45,924 bases of DNA from Fulvimarina sp. (lineage in GTDB: Bacteria > Pseudomonadota > Alphaproteobacteria > Rhizobiales > Rhizobiaceae), in NCBI GenBank assembly GCA_002700095.1, contig PACL01000090.1, forward strand, positions 1-45,924, given 5' to 3'. The notes beneath the pieces are model-generated. The model made no database searches and was not told the origin of the DNA. It worked only from the letters and a program-made list of their open reading frames with translations. The position numbers and the translations under genes were made by a program. Each line of letters begins with the position of its first letter. Positions within the stretch are counted from its first letter, which is position 1. Below are positions 31,380 to 41,112 of the stretch, piece after piece.

Positions 31380-32153
31380 TTATGGCCTGGCGGTCTCCTG
31401 GCGAAACCTCTTCTCGAGCTCGGGATTGGCCGGCGGCGGCGTCAGGTCGACGCCCTCGGAGAGTCTGTCGGCGATGTGGGTCAGGGCGTCGATCCGCGCG
31501 TATTTCTTCTGGTTCGCCGGAACGACGTGCCACGGGGCGTCGGCGGTGTCGGTGCGTGCCAGCATGTCGTTCACCGCCTCGACATATTCGCCCCATTTCT
31601 CGCGATTGCGGAAATCCTCATAGGTGAGCTTCCAGCGCTTCAGGGGATCGGCCAGCCGCTTCTCGAAGCGCTTCAGCTGCTCATGCGGGTCGATGTAGAG
31701 GAACACCTTGGCGATCTTCGTCCCGCTGTCCGCCAGCATCGCCTCAAAGGCGTTGATCTCGCCGTAGGCCCGCTGCCAGGCCTTTTCGCTCGTGATCGCC
31801 TCGACCCGCTCGACCAGCACCCGGCCGTACCAGGAACGGTCGAAGACAGCGATCTCCTTGGCGCGCGGCAGCCGCTCGAAGAACCGGGCGAGATAGTGGC
31901 GCGTGCGTTCTTCCTCGCTCGGCGCACCGATCGGCCAGACCTTCAGCCCGCGGGGGTCCATCACCGACGACATGCGCCGGATGGTACCGCCCTTGCCGGC
32001 CGCGTCCCATCCCTCGAACGCCACCACGGCCTTTTCGCCATGGTAGAGATAGGCCTGATGGATCGCCTGGAACCGCGTCATCAGCGCGGCCATCGCCGCT
32101 TCATAGGCGTGGTCGTCGATCTTCGCGTCCATGTCGAGCTGTTCGAGCTTCAT
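31380..32153 (-). CDS. ppk2: Polyphosphate kinase 2 family protein
   Basis: 257 residues with the PPK2 Walker A-like loop GWDAAGKGGTIRR (48-60) and Walker B-like FDRSWYGR (D105). Further matches are MDPRGLKVWPIGAPSEEE and RWKLTYEDFRNREKW. It uses polyphosphate to phosphorylate nucleoside mono- or diphosphates. Class I (NDP) versus class II/III (NMP) is not resolved here; the short one-domain length fits class I or III. The start is MKLEQLDMDAKI (ATG at 32153), as the reading upstream lacks similarity. It is convergent with the histidine kinase. Confidence 0.92.
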   Translation of the reverse strand: MKLEQLDMDAKIDDHAYEAAMAALMTRFQAIHQAYLYHGEKAVVAFEGWDAAGKGGTIRRMSSVMDPRGLKVWPIGAPSEEERTRHYLARFFERLPRAKEIAVFDRSWYGRVLVERVEAITSEKAWQRAYGEINAFEAMLADSGTKIAKVFLYIDPHEQLKRFEKRLADPLKRWKLTYEDFRNREKWGEYVEAVNDMLARTDTADAPWHVVPANQKKYARIDALTHIADRLSEGVDLTPPPANPELEKRFRQETARP

Positions 32154-32439
32154 CGCGCTGCCGGCCTTTCCGTTCGATCGTCCGAGCCGCCCGCCGCGAG
32201 CAGACCCGCCATGTTCACCCCTTGGCCCGTCATCCAAAGTCGGAATTCTCACTCGGGATTTCGGACCTTCGGCCCGCTCCTGTGACGCGCGGGCCTGACG
32301 CGCGATCCGATCACTTCGGCGCACACCGTATCATATGGTCTTGGCGGCGGCGTGCTCCACATGCGAGACAGAGCAGCCCCACCATCTGCGCGAATGGCCT
32401 GTCCGTGGCCATTGCCGCCGCGAGAGCCCGCCCGATCCC

Positions 32440-33587
32440 ATGCAGTCCACTGCCAAGCTTCTTCTCGGGGGAAGCCTCACCCTGGCCATCGTCATGGGTG
32501 TCGGCCGCTTCCTCTACACGCCGCTCCTGCCACTGATGCAGCGCCAGTACGGCTTCGGGCCGGACGTCGCCGGGCTGATCGCCAGCGCCAACTTCGCCGG
32601 CTATTTCGCCGGCTCGATGCTCGCGGCACTGGTCTCCAGGGGCACGGCGCGCCGGCTGGCCTTCCAGGGCGGCCTCATCGCGAGCGTCGTCACCACGATC
32701 CTGATGGGCGTCACAGACAACGTCACGCTCTGGCTGATCCTGCGAACCCTGTCCGGCCTCGCCAGCGCTTTCGCGATGATCTCGGCGATGCCGGGATCGT
32801 CGCCGAGAAGCTGGCGGCGGTCGGCGAAGAGGGTCGCCTCGCCTGGGTCTTCGGCGGCGTCGGCGCCGGCATCGCCGCTTCCGGCCTCGTCGTCCATTTG
32901 CTCGTCTCGACGCTGTATTCCTCGACGCTTTGGGTGCTGGTCGGTGCCATCACGGCGGTGCTCGCGCCGGTCGCCCTGATTCTGGTGCGCGAGCGCGACC
33001 TGCCTGCCTCGCGGCGTGTAGCCGACCCGCGCCGGCGGGTGCCGCGCCCCCTGCCCTTCTGGCCGCTATTCGTCGGCTACACCCTGCAGGGCCTCGGCTA
33101 CTCGGTCTTCGCGACCTTCATCGTCGCGCTGATCAAGACCCGGCCGGGGATCGAGGACCTCGGTGACTGGGTGTGGATCGTCACCGGCCTCGCCATCCTG
33201 CCGAGCTGCCTGTTCTGGTCGAGGATCGCCGAGCGGATCGGCTTCTCGCTGGCGCTGGTCACGGCCTATCTGGCGCAGATCGTCGGCGTGCTGTTGCCGG
33301 TGGTGAGCGGCGCGCCCGCGGCGGCGCTTCTCGGCGCCGTCTTGTTCGGCGGCACCTTCATCGCCATCACACTGCTCACCATGCCGCTCGGTCGGAACGG
33401 CCTCGGCGGCAGGGGCTTTGCAGTCCTGACCGCCGGATTCGGCCTCGGCCAGATGGTCGGCCCCTATGTCGCCGGCAAGCTGGTGGCGGGGGCTGCGGAC
33501 TACACGCTGCCGCTGGCAGCCTCCGCCGGCGTCCTCGCCGCCGGTTTGCTGGCGGTCCTCTGGGCGATCCGCGGCCGGGCGTCCTGA
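32440..33587 (+). pseudogene. YbfB/YjiJ-type MFS transporter, broken by one frameshift
   Basis: The first reading frame (ATG at 32440) gives MQSTAKLLLGGSLTLAIVMG...RTLSGLASAFAMIS and then loses similarity. From about 32783 the next frame (32352-33587) continues with GDAGIVAEKLAAVGEEGR and the rest of a 12-helix MFS protein to the stop at 33587. Around 32776-32790 the DNA reads ATGATCTCGGCGATGCC where ATGATCTTCGGCGATG would keep the frame, so one base appears missing. Repaired, the protein would be about 382 residues, normal for this family. Either a recent inactivating deletion or a sequencing error; the rest of the gene shows no decay. Confidence 0.85.
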
Positions 33588-33631
33588 TCGGGGCATCTTG
33601 ATTGGGCCCGGCGCGGCCGTCGCCCCGTCCG

Positions 33632-35068
33632 TCAGGACGGATGTGCCTCGACCATCGCCTCGGCGGCCGGGCCGTCATCGTCGCCTCCCGCCGCCTCCAG
33701 ACGGTCGAGGAAGCCGTCGCACCAATGGGCCGAGGTGCCGCGGAAGACCGACTCGCGCATCTTCTCCCACCGCTGCCGGCGTTCATCGAGGGGCATGGTC
33801 AACGCCCGTTGCAGGGCCCGCGCCATGTCGTCGGTCGAATAGGGATTGACCACCAGCGCGTCCTTCAGCTCCGAGCGGGCGCCGGCAAAGCGCGACAGGA
33901 CGAGTACGCCCGGATCATCGGGATCCTGCGCGGCGACATATTCCTTGGCGACGAGGTTCATCCCGTCGCGCAGCGGCGTGACGAGGCAGACCCGTGCCGC
34001 CCTATAGATACCGGCCAGCGCCCGCCGGGTGAAGCCGCGGGTCATGATCTGCAGCGGCGTCCAGTCGAGGGTCGCGAAGCGGCCGTTGACGTGGCCGGCG
34101 AGTTCCTCGAGTTCGCGCCGAAGCTCGACATAGGCGTCGAGTTCCGAGCGCGACAGCGGCGCCACCTGCAGGAACTGCACGGTGCCGCGGTTCTCCGGAT
34201 AGTCCTCGAGCAGCCGCTCGAAGCCGCGGAACCGCTCGACCAGGCCCTTCGAATAATCCATCCGGTCGACGCCGATGATCTGCAGCCGATCGCCGGCGAT
34301 CTCGCGGACCATCTCCTCGTGCTCGCCGGCCTCCGGCGACACGGCGAAGCGCGCATAGCCCGGCGCGTCGATGCCGATCGGAAAGGTGTCGGCGACGACG
34401 ATCCGATCACCGACCTTGACGCGATGACCCGGCAGTTTCTCGCCACCGAGTTCCCGGACGCAGAAATTGGCGAAGTTGCGCCGGTCGGTGTCGGTCTGGA
34501 AGCCGATCACGTCATAGGCGAGCATCGCCCGCACGATGTCGTGGCTCGCCGGCAAAGCAGTGAAGATCTCCGGCGGACAGAACGGAATGTGCAGGAAGAA
34601 GCCGATCTTGCCCTTGAAGCCGCACTGGCGCAGCTCGGAGCCCATGTAGAAGAAGTGGTAGTCGTGGATCCAGACGAGGTCGTCCTCCTCCAGCATCGGC
34701 GCCAGACGCGCGGCGAAGCGCTGGTTGACCGAGCGATAGATCCGGTCCGACTGCCGGTCGAACTCGGCGACGTCCAGACGGTAGTGCAGCAGCGGCCACA
34801 GCGACCGGTTGGCGTAGCCGTAGTAGAAGCCCTCGAGTTCCTCGTCGTTCATGTCGATGGTGGTCAGCGCGACGTCGCCCTCTACCTCGGTCACCACCTC
34901 GCTGAACGTGCCCTCGGGCGAGGTGTTGCCGCTCCAGCCGAACCACAGGCCGCCGCGCCGCCGCAACGCGTCGGACAGGCCTACGGCCAGCCCTCCCGCC
35001 TTGCCCTCGTCGTTCAGCGGCCCCACTCGGTTCGAAACTGCGACCAGACGGCGCTGCCCCTCAGCCAT
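33632..35068 (-). CDS. otsA: Trehalose-6-phosphate synthase
   Basis: Forms trehalose 6-phosphate from UDP-glucose and glucose 6-phosphate (GT20 family, cytosol). 478 residues with [14 protein letters not shown], the catalytic [11 protein letters not shown] (acceptor site), [15 protein letters not shown] (nucleotide-sugar site) and [12 protein letters not shown]. Start [13 protein letters not shown] at 35068 has GGAAGG 6 nt upstream; an ATG two codons earlier (35074) lies too close to that site. It is the second gene of the leftward otsB-otsA unit, 52 nt after otsB. The two steps together make trehalose, used for osmotic and desiccation stress. Confidence 0.96.
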   Translation of the reverse strand: MAEGQRRLVAVSNRVGPLNDEGKAGGLAVGLSDALRRRGGLWFGWSGNTSPEGTFSEVVTEVEGDVALTTIDMNDEELEGFYYGYANRSLWPLLHYRLDVAEFDRQSDRIYRSVNQRFAARLAPMLEEDDLVWIHDYHFFYMGSELRQCGFKGKIGFFLHIPFCPPEIFTALPASHDIVRAMLAYDVIGFQTDTDRRNFANFCVRELGGEKLPGHRVKVGDRIVVADTFPIGIDAPGYARFAVSPEAGEHEEMVREIAGDRLQIIGVDRMDYSKGLVERFRGFERLLEDYPENRGTVQFLQVAPLSRSELDAYVELRRELEELAGHVNGRFATLDWTPLQIMTRGFTRRALAGIYRAARVCLVTPLRDGMNLVAKEYVAAQDPDDPGVLVLSRFAGARSELKDALVVNPYSTDDMARALQRALTMPLDERRQRWEKMRESVFRGTSAHWCDGFLDRLEAAGGDDDGPAAEAMVEAHPS

Positions 35069-35120
35069 CGTCATCCTTCCCTTTCATGCTGCCGGCCGGG
35101 CGCGCCCGGTCGATCGTTGA

Positions 35121-35849
35121 TCAGATTCCGCAAATGTCCAACCAGTGATGGACGTCCGCCACGTCCGCCAGCCGGTATTCGGCGACGCTGTCCTTCGTCC
35201 CGACCTTGATGGCGATGCCCCCCATCGCCCCCACCGTCTTCAGGGCGAACTCGTCGGTGGTGTCGTCGCCCAGATAGACCGGGATACGGCCCTCGAAGGG
35301 TGGCGCGGCCATGATGTCTGCGAGCGCCCGGCCCTTGTCCATGCCGGCCGGGTGAACCTCGACGATGTTGTCGCCCTCCATGACGAGGAGGTCGTCGCGG
35401 TCCCGGGTGGCCTTGTGCATCACGGTCTTCGCCAGGTCGGCGAGATCAGGCGCCGTGCGATAATGCAGGACGAGCGCCGTGCCCTTGTCCTCGAGCGAAA
35501 GGCGCCGGTTCTCCTCCAGCGTCGGCGCGAGGGCGTCGCGGACGGGATCGAGCGCTTCCGGTGCCATCAGGAATTCGGTCTCGCCGCCTGGCCGCGCCCG
35601 GCGCTCCAGCCCGTGCACGCCCGCCGCGGCGAAAGCCAGCGGCGACAGGAACCGGTCGAGCGCCTCGATCCGCCGGCCACTGACGATGGCCAGCGCCCCG
35701 CCCAGCCGCTCGGTCATCTCCTGCAGCCGCTCGATCCGGTCGGGAGCGAGCGCGACGCTCTCCGGATCATCGACGAGATCGACGAGCGTGCCGTCGAAAT
35801 CGAGAAACAGCGCATGGGTCTTCGCATCGATCGCAGAAGGTCGCTTCAT
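35121..35849 (-). CDS. otsB: Trehalose-6-phosphate phosphatase
   Basis: Removes phosphate from trehalose 6-phosphate to give trehalose. 242 residues, a HAD-superfamily enzyme with motif I F15-L-D17-F-D19-G-T21, motif II-like IVSGR, and the C-terminal acidic motif in VYLGDDTTDEFA. The ATG at 35849 is used; the family normally begins about here. It is first in the otsB-otsA operon. Upstream is a gene-poor stretch that should contain its promoter. Complete, with normal GC. Confidence 0.94.
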   Translation of the reverse strand: MKRPSAIDAKTHALFLDFDGTLVDLVDDPESVALAPDRIERLQEMTERLGGALAIVSGRRIEALDRFLSPLAFAAAGVHGLERRARPGGETEFLMAPEALDPVRDALAPTLEENRRLSLEDKGTALVLHYRTAPDLADLAKTVMHKATRDRDDLLVMEGDNIVEVHPAGMDKGRALADIMAAPPFEGRIPVYLGDDTTDEFALKTVGAMGGIAIKVGTKDSVAEYRLADVADVHHWLDICGI

Positions 35850-36458
35850 CGCTCCACGGGCTCAGTCCAAATCAAAGGGATCGGTTTCTCCTTCTCCAAG
35901 ATAGGGCGGCGACAGAAAGATTGTATCGCAAAACGTGCCCGTCGCCCTCGCAACGCACAGTCGCGGGCGCAGCCGAAGCTGCGGCCTGGGGAACCGTGGA
36001 CCGCGCCATCCGGCCGTCCCTTCATCGATCCGGGTTCAGCGCTCGAACCGGATGCGGCAGTCCGGGCGATGTGGCCTTGCGAACGCCGCCCGGATTGGGG
36101 CGGATCACCGTCCGCCCGCCCCATTCGTCGTCCCGGCCTCTCACCAGTAGCCCTCCTGGATCGCCCACAGCTCCATGTGCAGGTCCGGCCGGTCGGCGGA
36201 GATCGAACAGCCCTTCCGTCCAGGCGACCTTGCTATACCAGGACACAGGGCGAGACGCTCTCTGGTCGCACTAAATGGGTGTATCGATGGATAATGTTGA
36301 ATCCTGGATTGCTGAACCTTGGATCGCCCCCGCGGCCGGCCCGACGCTTGGCCCGCCCAGCCCCTCATGGGCGCATCCGGAGTGCCCGCGCCGCCAAATA
36401 CGGGAGATTGGAATCACTCGATTGTCAGAGCCGGATCGAGTTGTTATTTTCCGCTGCG
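35850..36458. other. Gene-free stretch upstream of otsB
   Basis: Mixed composition with two visibly AT-richer pockets (about 36260-36310 and 36400-36460). No frame shows convincing family similarity. The otsB promoter should lie in the left part; no regulatory motif could be assigned. Confidence 0.4.
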
Positions 36459-36599
36459 ATGAACGGGTTTTCGAAATCATGGGCGCGCGCCAGGCGGCGC
36501 CTCAGGCTGCCGACCAGCGAGGGCTTCGCCAAGCTCTCCGATCACGCACGCCTGCCCGGCCGGTTCTTCTACCGGCTGATGGTCGCCGGCGGCCGATAG
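36459..36599 (+). CDS. Possible 46-residue small protein
   Basis: ATG at 36459 to TAG at 36599: MNGFSKSWARARRRLRLPTS, continuing with EGFAKLSDHARLPGRFFYRL. From codon 9 on, nearly all codons end in G or C and the amino acids are balanced, with aromatic and basic residues, unlike random GC-rich frames. There is no clear ribosome site (TTATTTTCC upstream). I do not recognise a family. A basic, possibly membrane-associated C-terminus. Could be a real small gene or the remnant of a longer one. Confidence 0.3.
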   Translation: MNGFSKSWARARRRLRLPTSEGFAKLSDHARLPGRFFYRLMVAGGR

Positions 36600-36743
36600 C
36601 GGCACCGCGTGGCCGACCTTCGGGCGGCCTGCGACACTCTGGCCAGGTGCTGTCCGGTGCCGAGTGACTTCCGACCTTCTGCACATTGATTTGCGAGCGC
36701 CCCATCGACACGATCTGGCCGGCGCTCCGGGAGACCAGCTTCC

Positions 36744-38204
36744 ATGACCACTTCCACGACTAACGCCAGCGAACAGCCCCGCACGATCTACGACAAGATC
36801 TGGGACGCCCATCTGATCGGCAGCCAGGACAATGGCTCTTCGCTGATCTACATCGACCGCCATCTTGTCCACGAGGTGACGAGCCCGCAGGCCTTCGAGG
36901 GCCTGCGTCTTGCCGGCCGCAAGGTGCATCAGCCGTCCCGCACGCTGGCCGTCGTCGACCACAACGTGCCGACGACGTCCGACCGGGTGAACGGCATCAA
37001 GAACGAGGAAAGCCGCATTCAGGTCGAGGCGCTGGCGAAAAATGCCGCCGATTTCGGCGTCGAATATTTCGACGCCGCCGACAGCCGCCAAGGCATCGTC
37101 CACATCATCGGCCCCGAGCAGGGCTTCACCCTGCCCGGCATGACCATCGTCTGCGGCGACAGCCACACCTCCACCCACGGCGCCTTCGGGGCGCTCGCCC
37201 ATGGCATCGGCACCAGCGAAGTGGAGCACGTCCTCGCCACCCAGACGCTGATCCAGTCGAAGGGCAAGAACATGCTCGTCGAGGTGGACGGGCCGATCCC
37301 GGAGGGCGTCACGGCCAAGGACATCATCCTCGCCGTCATCGGCCAGATCGGCACGGCGGGCGGCACCGGCTACGTCATCGAATATGCCGGCGAGGCGATC
37401 CGCCAGCTGTCGATGGAAGGCCGCATGACCGTCTGCAACATGTCGATCGAGGCCGGCGCGCGGGCGGGCCTGATCGCCCCCGACGAGACCACCTTCGCCT
37501 ATATCGAGGGCAAGCCCCGTGCCCCCAAGGGCGCGGAGTTCGAGCGGGCCGTCGCCTACTGGCGGACCCTCGTCTCCGATCCCGGCGCACGCTACGACAA
37601 GATCGTCCGGCTCGACGCCCGCAACCTGCCGCCGATCGTCACCTGGGGGTCCTCGCCGGAAGACGTCGTCTCGATCGAGGGCGTCGTCCCGGATCCGGCC
37701 GAGATCCCCGACGAGAACAAGCGCAAGTCGAAGCAGCGCGCGCTGGAATACATGGGCCTGACGCCGGGTACGAAGATGACCGATGTCACCATCGACCGGG
37801 TCTTCCTCGGCTCCTGCACCAATGGCCGGATCGAGGATCTGAGGGCGGCGGCGAAGATCGTCGAGGGCCGCAGGGTTGCCGACGGCGTATCCGCGATGGT
37901 GGTGCCGGGCTCGGGTCTCGTGAAGCTGCAGGCCGAGGCAGAGGGTCTCGACGCGATCTTCAAGGATGCCGGCTTCGAATGGCGCGAAGCCGGCTGCTCC
38001 ATGTGCCTCGGCATGAACGAAGACCGGCTGGAGCCCTATGAGCGCTGCGCCTCCACCTCGAATCGCAATTTCGAGGGCCGTCAGGGCTCCAAGGGGCGCA
38101 CCCACCTCGTCTCCCCGGCCATGGCGGCGGCAGCGGCGGTCGCGGGCCGCTTCGTCGACGTGCGGCAGTTCGGCAAGGCGCAAGCGCTGGAACCAGCGGA
38201 ATAG
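36744..38204 (+). CDS. leuC: 3-isopropylmalate dehydratase, large subunit
   Basis: Isomerises 2-isopropylmalate to 3-isopropylmalate in leucine synthesis, an aconitase-family 4Fe-4S enzyme needing the LeuD small subunit. 486 residues, including an N-terminal extension of about 10 residues. Cluster ligands are C358 in FLGSCTNGR and C418/C421 in [21 protein letters not shown] is also family-typical. The ATG at 36744 has GGGAGA 10 nt upstream. leuD does not follow and is not in this window, so it must lie elsewhere, as is common in rhizobia. A short GAGGAG hairpin without a T-tract follows the stop. Confidence 0.96.
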   Translation: MTTSTTNASEQPRTIYDKIWDAHLIGSQDNGSSLIYIDRHLVHEVTSPQAFEGLRLAGRKVHQPSRTLAVVDHNVPTTSDRVNGIKNEESRIQVEALAKNAADFGVEYFDAADSRQGIVHIIGPEQGFTLPGMTIVCGDSHTSTHGAFGALAHGIGTSEVEHVLATQTLIQSKGKNMLVEVDGPIPEGVTAKDIILAVIGQIGTAGGTGYVIEYAGEAIRQLSMEGRMTVCNMSIEAGARAGLIAPDETTFAYIEGKPRAPKGAEFERAVAYWRTLVSDPGARYDKIVRLDARNLPPIVTWGSSPEDVVSIEGVVPDPAEIPDENKRKSKQRALEYMGLTPGTKMTDVTIDRVFLGSCTNGRIEDLRAAAKIVEGRRVADGVSAMVVPGSGLVKLQAEAEGLDAIFKDAGFEWREAGCSMCLGMNEDRLEPYERCASTSNRNFEGRQGSKGRTHLVSPAMAAAAAVAGRFVDVRQFGKAQALEPAE

Positions 38205-38347
38205 GCTCCTCCTCGCCGAGGAGAGCCCTCCTGCAGGTTCCGGGAGGTCCCGGCAGCGGCGCCGCTCAAGACGAGCCGACGGGTCGCCGGCGGCGATCGC
38301 CGGTCAATAGCCGCGACCTGGATGAGACGGCAGGATTTCGCTCGCCA

Positions 38348-38371
38348 CCGCTGCGCCTCGAGGCGCAGCGG
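38348..38371. promoter_or_regulatory. Perfect 24-bp palindrome upstream of SNF2-like helicase
   Basis: Each half is CCGCTGCGCCTC followed by its reverse complement GAGGCGCAGCGG, with no spacer. It lies 64 bp before the helicase start and 144 bp after leuC. Could be a dimeric regulator site or an RNA hairpin; no T-tract follows. Confidence 0.4.
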
Positions 38372-38434
38372 CCAGCACATGGCCGATCCACCGCATGGGA
38401 TGCAGGATCCGGGCCCCTCATCACCGGAAACAAG

Positions 38435-39862
38435 ATGACCGCCGCAGTGTCGCCCCCCTCCGGGCCGGTCTTCGTGCCGCGCCCCCACCAGCTGGAAGCC
38501 CGCGACGCCATTCTTTGGGGGCGCCAGAGCGGGCGACCGGGCTTCCTCCTCGGCGACCTGACTGGCCTCGGCAAGACACTGTCCGCCTGGAGCGCGATCA
38601 GCGCGATGCCCGAGGACGACGTCCTGATCATCTGCCCGAAGGGCGCGATCCCGCAGTGGCGGCGCACCATCGCCGGCTCGCCGCCAACCGGCAAGGACGT
38701 CACCATCCTCAATTTCGAGCGAACCAAGTCGCTGATGGCGCCGCCTGCCGCCAGCAGCCGCCGCTCGACCCGGGCGAAGAACAACGAACTGGCCAAGCTC
38801 GGGACGCTGAAGCGGCGCTGGCCGCTGGTGATCGTCGACGAGAGCCACCGCATCCGCAACCCCGCCTCCCAGCAGGGTCAGGTCTGCCGGCACCTCGCGG
38901 CGGCGGCCGACTTCACCATCTACATGAGCGCTACCGCCGGGCAGTCGCCTCATGAACTCTCCTATCTCGGCCGGCTCCTGGCATTCGCGACAGGTGGCGC
39001 CTCCGGCGAGATGGACGAGTTCCGGGCGCTGATGAAGCGGCTGAAGATCGGCCGCGCCAGGGGGCGCTGGAAGAACTGGAGCTGGGAGCCCAACGAGAGG
39101 GACCGGCACGTCATGTCGGAGCTGCTCTACAGGGGCACGGATGCGATCGGCCTGCGCCGCCGGCCGGAACAGATCGCCGGCTGGCCGCAGGTGCAGCGGG
39201 AGTTGGCGCCAACGGCGCTCGATGCGGCGGCCAGGCGCCTCTACGACGCCACCTGGCGCGAGTTCCGCCGCGAACTCGGCCTTGCCGGCGGCTCGACCCG
39301 GCGGCCGGCGGGATGGGCCGCCGACCTGCGGTTTCGCCAGAAGGCGAGCCTGATCCGGGTGAAGGGCACGGCGGAGTTTGCCGACGACATCCTTGGCAAC
39401 GGCCAGCAGGTGGCCCTTTCGGTCGCGTTCCTCGAGACCAGCGCGATGCTGGCCGAGACGCTTGGCGGCCACGGCTGGCGCGTCGGCGAGATCAACGGCA
39501 ATCAAACCGGCGAGGCGAACGAGGCGACCCGCCTCGCTTTCCAGACCGGCGCCCTCGACGCGGTCGTCTTCACGGTGACGGAATCAATCTCGCTCCACCA
39601 GGGAGAGATGCCGGGCGGCGACCGGCAGCGCTCCCTCGTCGTCCACGACATGCGCCACAGCGCGATCCAGCTGCAGCAGATCGAAGGGAGGTGCCATCGC
39701 GACGGACAGCGGGCGGTCATCTACTACACCTATGGGGAAAGCACCGTCGAAGAGAAGATCGCCGCGATCGTCATCGCCCGCATGGCGGCGATGGACGGTA
39801 TGGCCGGCGACGACACGGCCCTCCTCGACGCAATCGCCGAGGAGCTGCGTCTCGCGGCGTGA
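38435..39862 (+). CDS. Phage-like SNF2/superfamily II DNA helicase
   Basis: 475 residues with superfamily II motifs: Q-like RPHQLEARDAI, Walker A G-D-L-T-G-L-G-K-T near 40-48, LIICPKGAIPQWRRT, DESH at 135-138, SAT, and motif VI QIEGRCHRDGQ near residue 416. The GLGKT and ESHxIRN features resemble SNF2/HARP-like enzymes of phage replication modules. No DNA-binding or nuclease domain is appended. It stands alone between leuC and a DUF6481 gene. The codon use is native, so any transfer is old. Could be a phage relic that has been kept; no phage neighbours are visible. Confidence 0.8.
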   Translation: MTAAVSPPSGPVFVPRPHQLEARDAILWGRQSGRPGFLLGDLTGLGKTLSAWSAISAMPEDDVLIICPKGAIPQWRRTIAGSPPTGKDVTILNFERTKSLMAPPAASSRRSTRAKNNELAKLGTLKRRWPLVIVDESHRIRNPASQQGQVCRHLAAAADFTIYMSATAGQSPHELSYLGRLLAFATGGASGEMDEFRALMKRLKIGRARGRWKNWSWEPNERDRHVMSELLYRGTDAIGLRRRPEQIAGWPQVQRELAPTALDAAARRLYDATWREFRRELGLAGGSTRRPAGWAADLRFRQKASLIRVKGTAEFADDILGNGQQVALSVAFLETSAMLAETLGGHGWRVGEINGNQTGEANEATRLAFQTGALDAVVFTVTESISLHQGEMPGGDRQRSLVVHDMRHSAIQLQQIEGRCHRDGQRAVIYYTYGESTVEEKIAAIVIARMAAMDGMAGDDTALLDAIAEELRLAA

Positions 39863-40070
39863 TCCCGTCCGCTCCCTCGCAGTGCGGAGCCGCAACACCC
39901 CACCGGCGCCGCGATCCCCAAGGCGCGATTCCCGGGCGCGCGCAACCGGCGCCCCAGGGCCGTCTTCGCAGCAAATCTGCTTGATCGAAACGGCCTTGCG
40001 GGTTGAACTCGCGGCTGCGAGCGCGTAAATCGTGGCGGAATTGCCGGAATATCCCGGCTAACCTCCAAAC

Positions 40071-40433
40071 ATGATCGGTCGGACAAACTTGAAGAGCAAG
40101 GATGCGGATTTCGTCGAGCGTCGCACGGCGGCAAAGGATGCCAAGGCGGCGCTTCTGGAGAAGGTGAAGGCGAGGCAGGCCGATCCGGCGGCCGAGCAAC
40201 GCCGGGCCGAGCACGCCGCCATCGTCGCCGCTCGTGAGGAACGCGAGGCCGCGAAACGCGCGGAGGCCGACCGGATCGCCCGCGAGACCGCCGAGCGCGA
40301 GGAGGCCGAGAAGGCCGCCAAGGCCGCCGAAGACAACAAGCTGATCAACCGCATGGTCCAGGACGAGGCTGCTCTCAAGGCGGCCCGCGACGAACGCTAT
40401 GCGGCCCGCAAGGCCCGCAAGGGAAACGGCTGA
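40071..40433 (+). CDS. DUF6481 family protein
   Basis: 120 residues, almost entirely a charged Ala/Glu/Lys/Arg helix (AAEQRRAEHAAIVAAREERE), ending DERYAARKARKGNG, the conserved ending of DUF6481. The family is common in alphaproteobacteria without known function. A long coiled coil or single alpha helix is predicted from about residue 20 to 105. No clear ribosome site precedes the ATG at 40071. No signal peptide. Complete. Confidence 0.75.
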   Translation: MIGRTNLKSKDADFVERRTAAKDAKAALLEKVKARQADPAAEQRRAEHAAIVAAREEREAAKRAEADRIARETAEREEAEKAAKAAEDNKLINRMVQDEAALKAARDERYAARKARKGNG

Positions 40434-40929
40434 ACCTCGCCGTCCCAGGCAGTTCGGCATGGACCCGCCGATACATGGGTTCGGCCCTGCCTGACCCGGC
40501 GTATCGCGGTCCGCGGCCGCCGCCTGCGCCGTCGGAAGACCGGGCGGCGGCGCCGTCCCGATCTCACCTGTCCCGCGCGGCGCCGAGCCTTGCGCGCAAC
40601 TGGCGCAAACCCATCGATCCCCGGATGCCCCTTCCGGCCCCTCGGCGACGAGATGCTCCGGCCCCTGCGCGCTGCGCAATGCATCGCGGGTTTCACGCCC
40701 TGTGATAGGGAAGCAGTCGGAACAGGCCGCCATCCGCGCGCCGGCGTCTGGACAACGAGGCGCCCCGACGAGCGGTGTTCCGAGGTCCCGCCTCACCCCG
40801 AAGCAGTTGCGCCGCCCCATGATCCGGCTGCGCCTCCCCCTGTCGCTCCGACCCTTTGCGTTCTGCAGCGGAAACACCGCCATGAGGGGGTTGCGCAAAT
40901 CAGCCTGTTGCGCCTAGAAGAGCGGCGTC
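40434..40929. other. Gene-free stretch upstream of tRNA-Ser
   Basis: GC-rich with no coding signature. It contains three GTTGCGC-type direct repeats (near 40806, 40889 and 40907). The last two frame a plausible tRNA promoter (TTGCGC, then TAGAAG just before the tRNA). Confidence 0.4.
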
Positions 40930-41019
40930 GGAGAGGTGGCCGAGTGGTCGAAGGCGCTCCCCTGCTAAGGGAGTATACCGGAGACGGTATCGAGGGTTCG
41001 AATCCCTTCCTCTCCGCCA
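40930..41019 (+). tRNA. tRNA-Ser (anticodon GCU)
   Basis: 90 nt, long variable arm. Acceptor GGAGAGG pairs with CCTCTCC, followed by discriminator G and encoded CCA. The anticodon arm CTCCC-CTGCTAA-GGGAG gives anticodon GCU (reads AGC/AGU), and the T arm contains GGTTCGAATCCC. The gene looks intact. Its 3' half is probably the attachment site for the integrase that starts 93 bp downstream. Confidence 0.97.
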
Positions 41020-41112
41020 TCCCTAAGTCATTGATTTTCTAGCGCAAGATCGTCGGAATTCTCGCTCTTTCCGTCACAGCATCCCGTCACGCTTTTTTCG
41101 GGTGCTTCGTAC

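Noticed and set aside
36477..38183. Minus-strand open frame opposite leuC
   Set aside because: Antisense shadow of leuC with no family match.
38205..38227. Terminator after leuC
   Set aside because: A CTCCTC-GCC-GAGGAG hairpin is present, but the stem is short and there is no T-tract, so it was not listed as a terminator.
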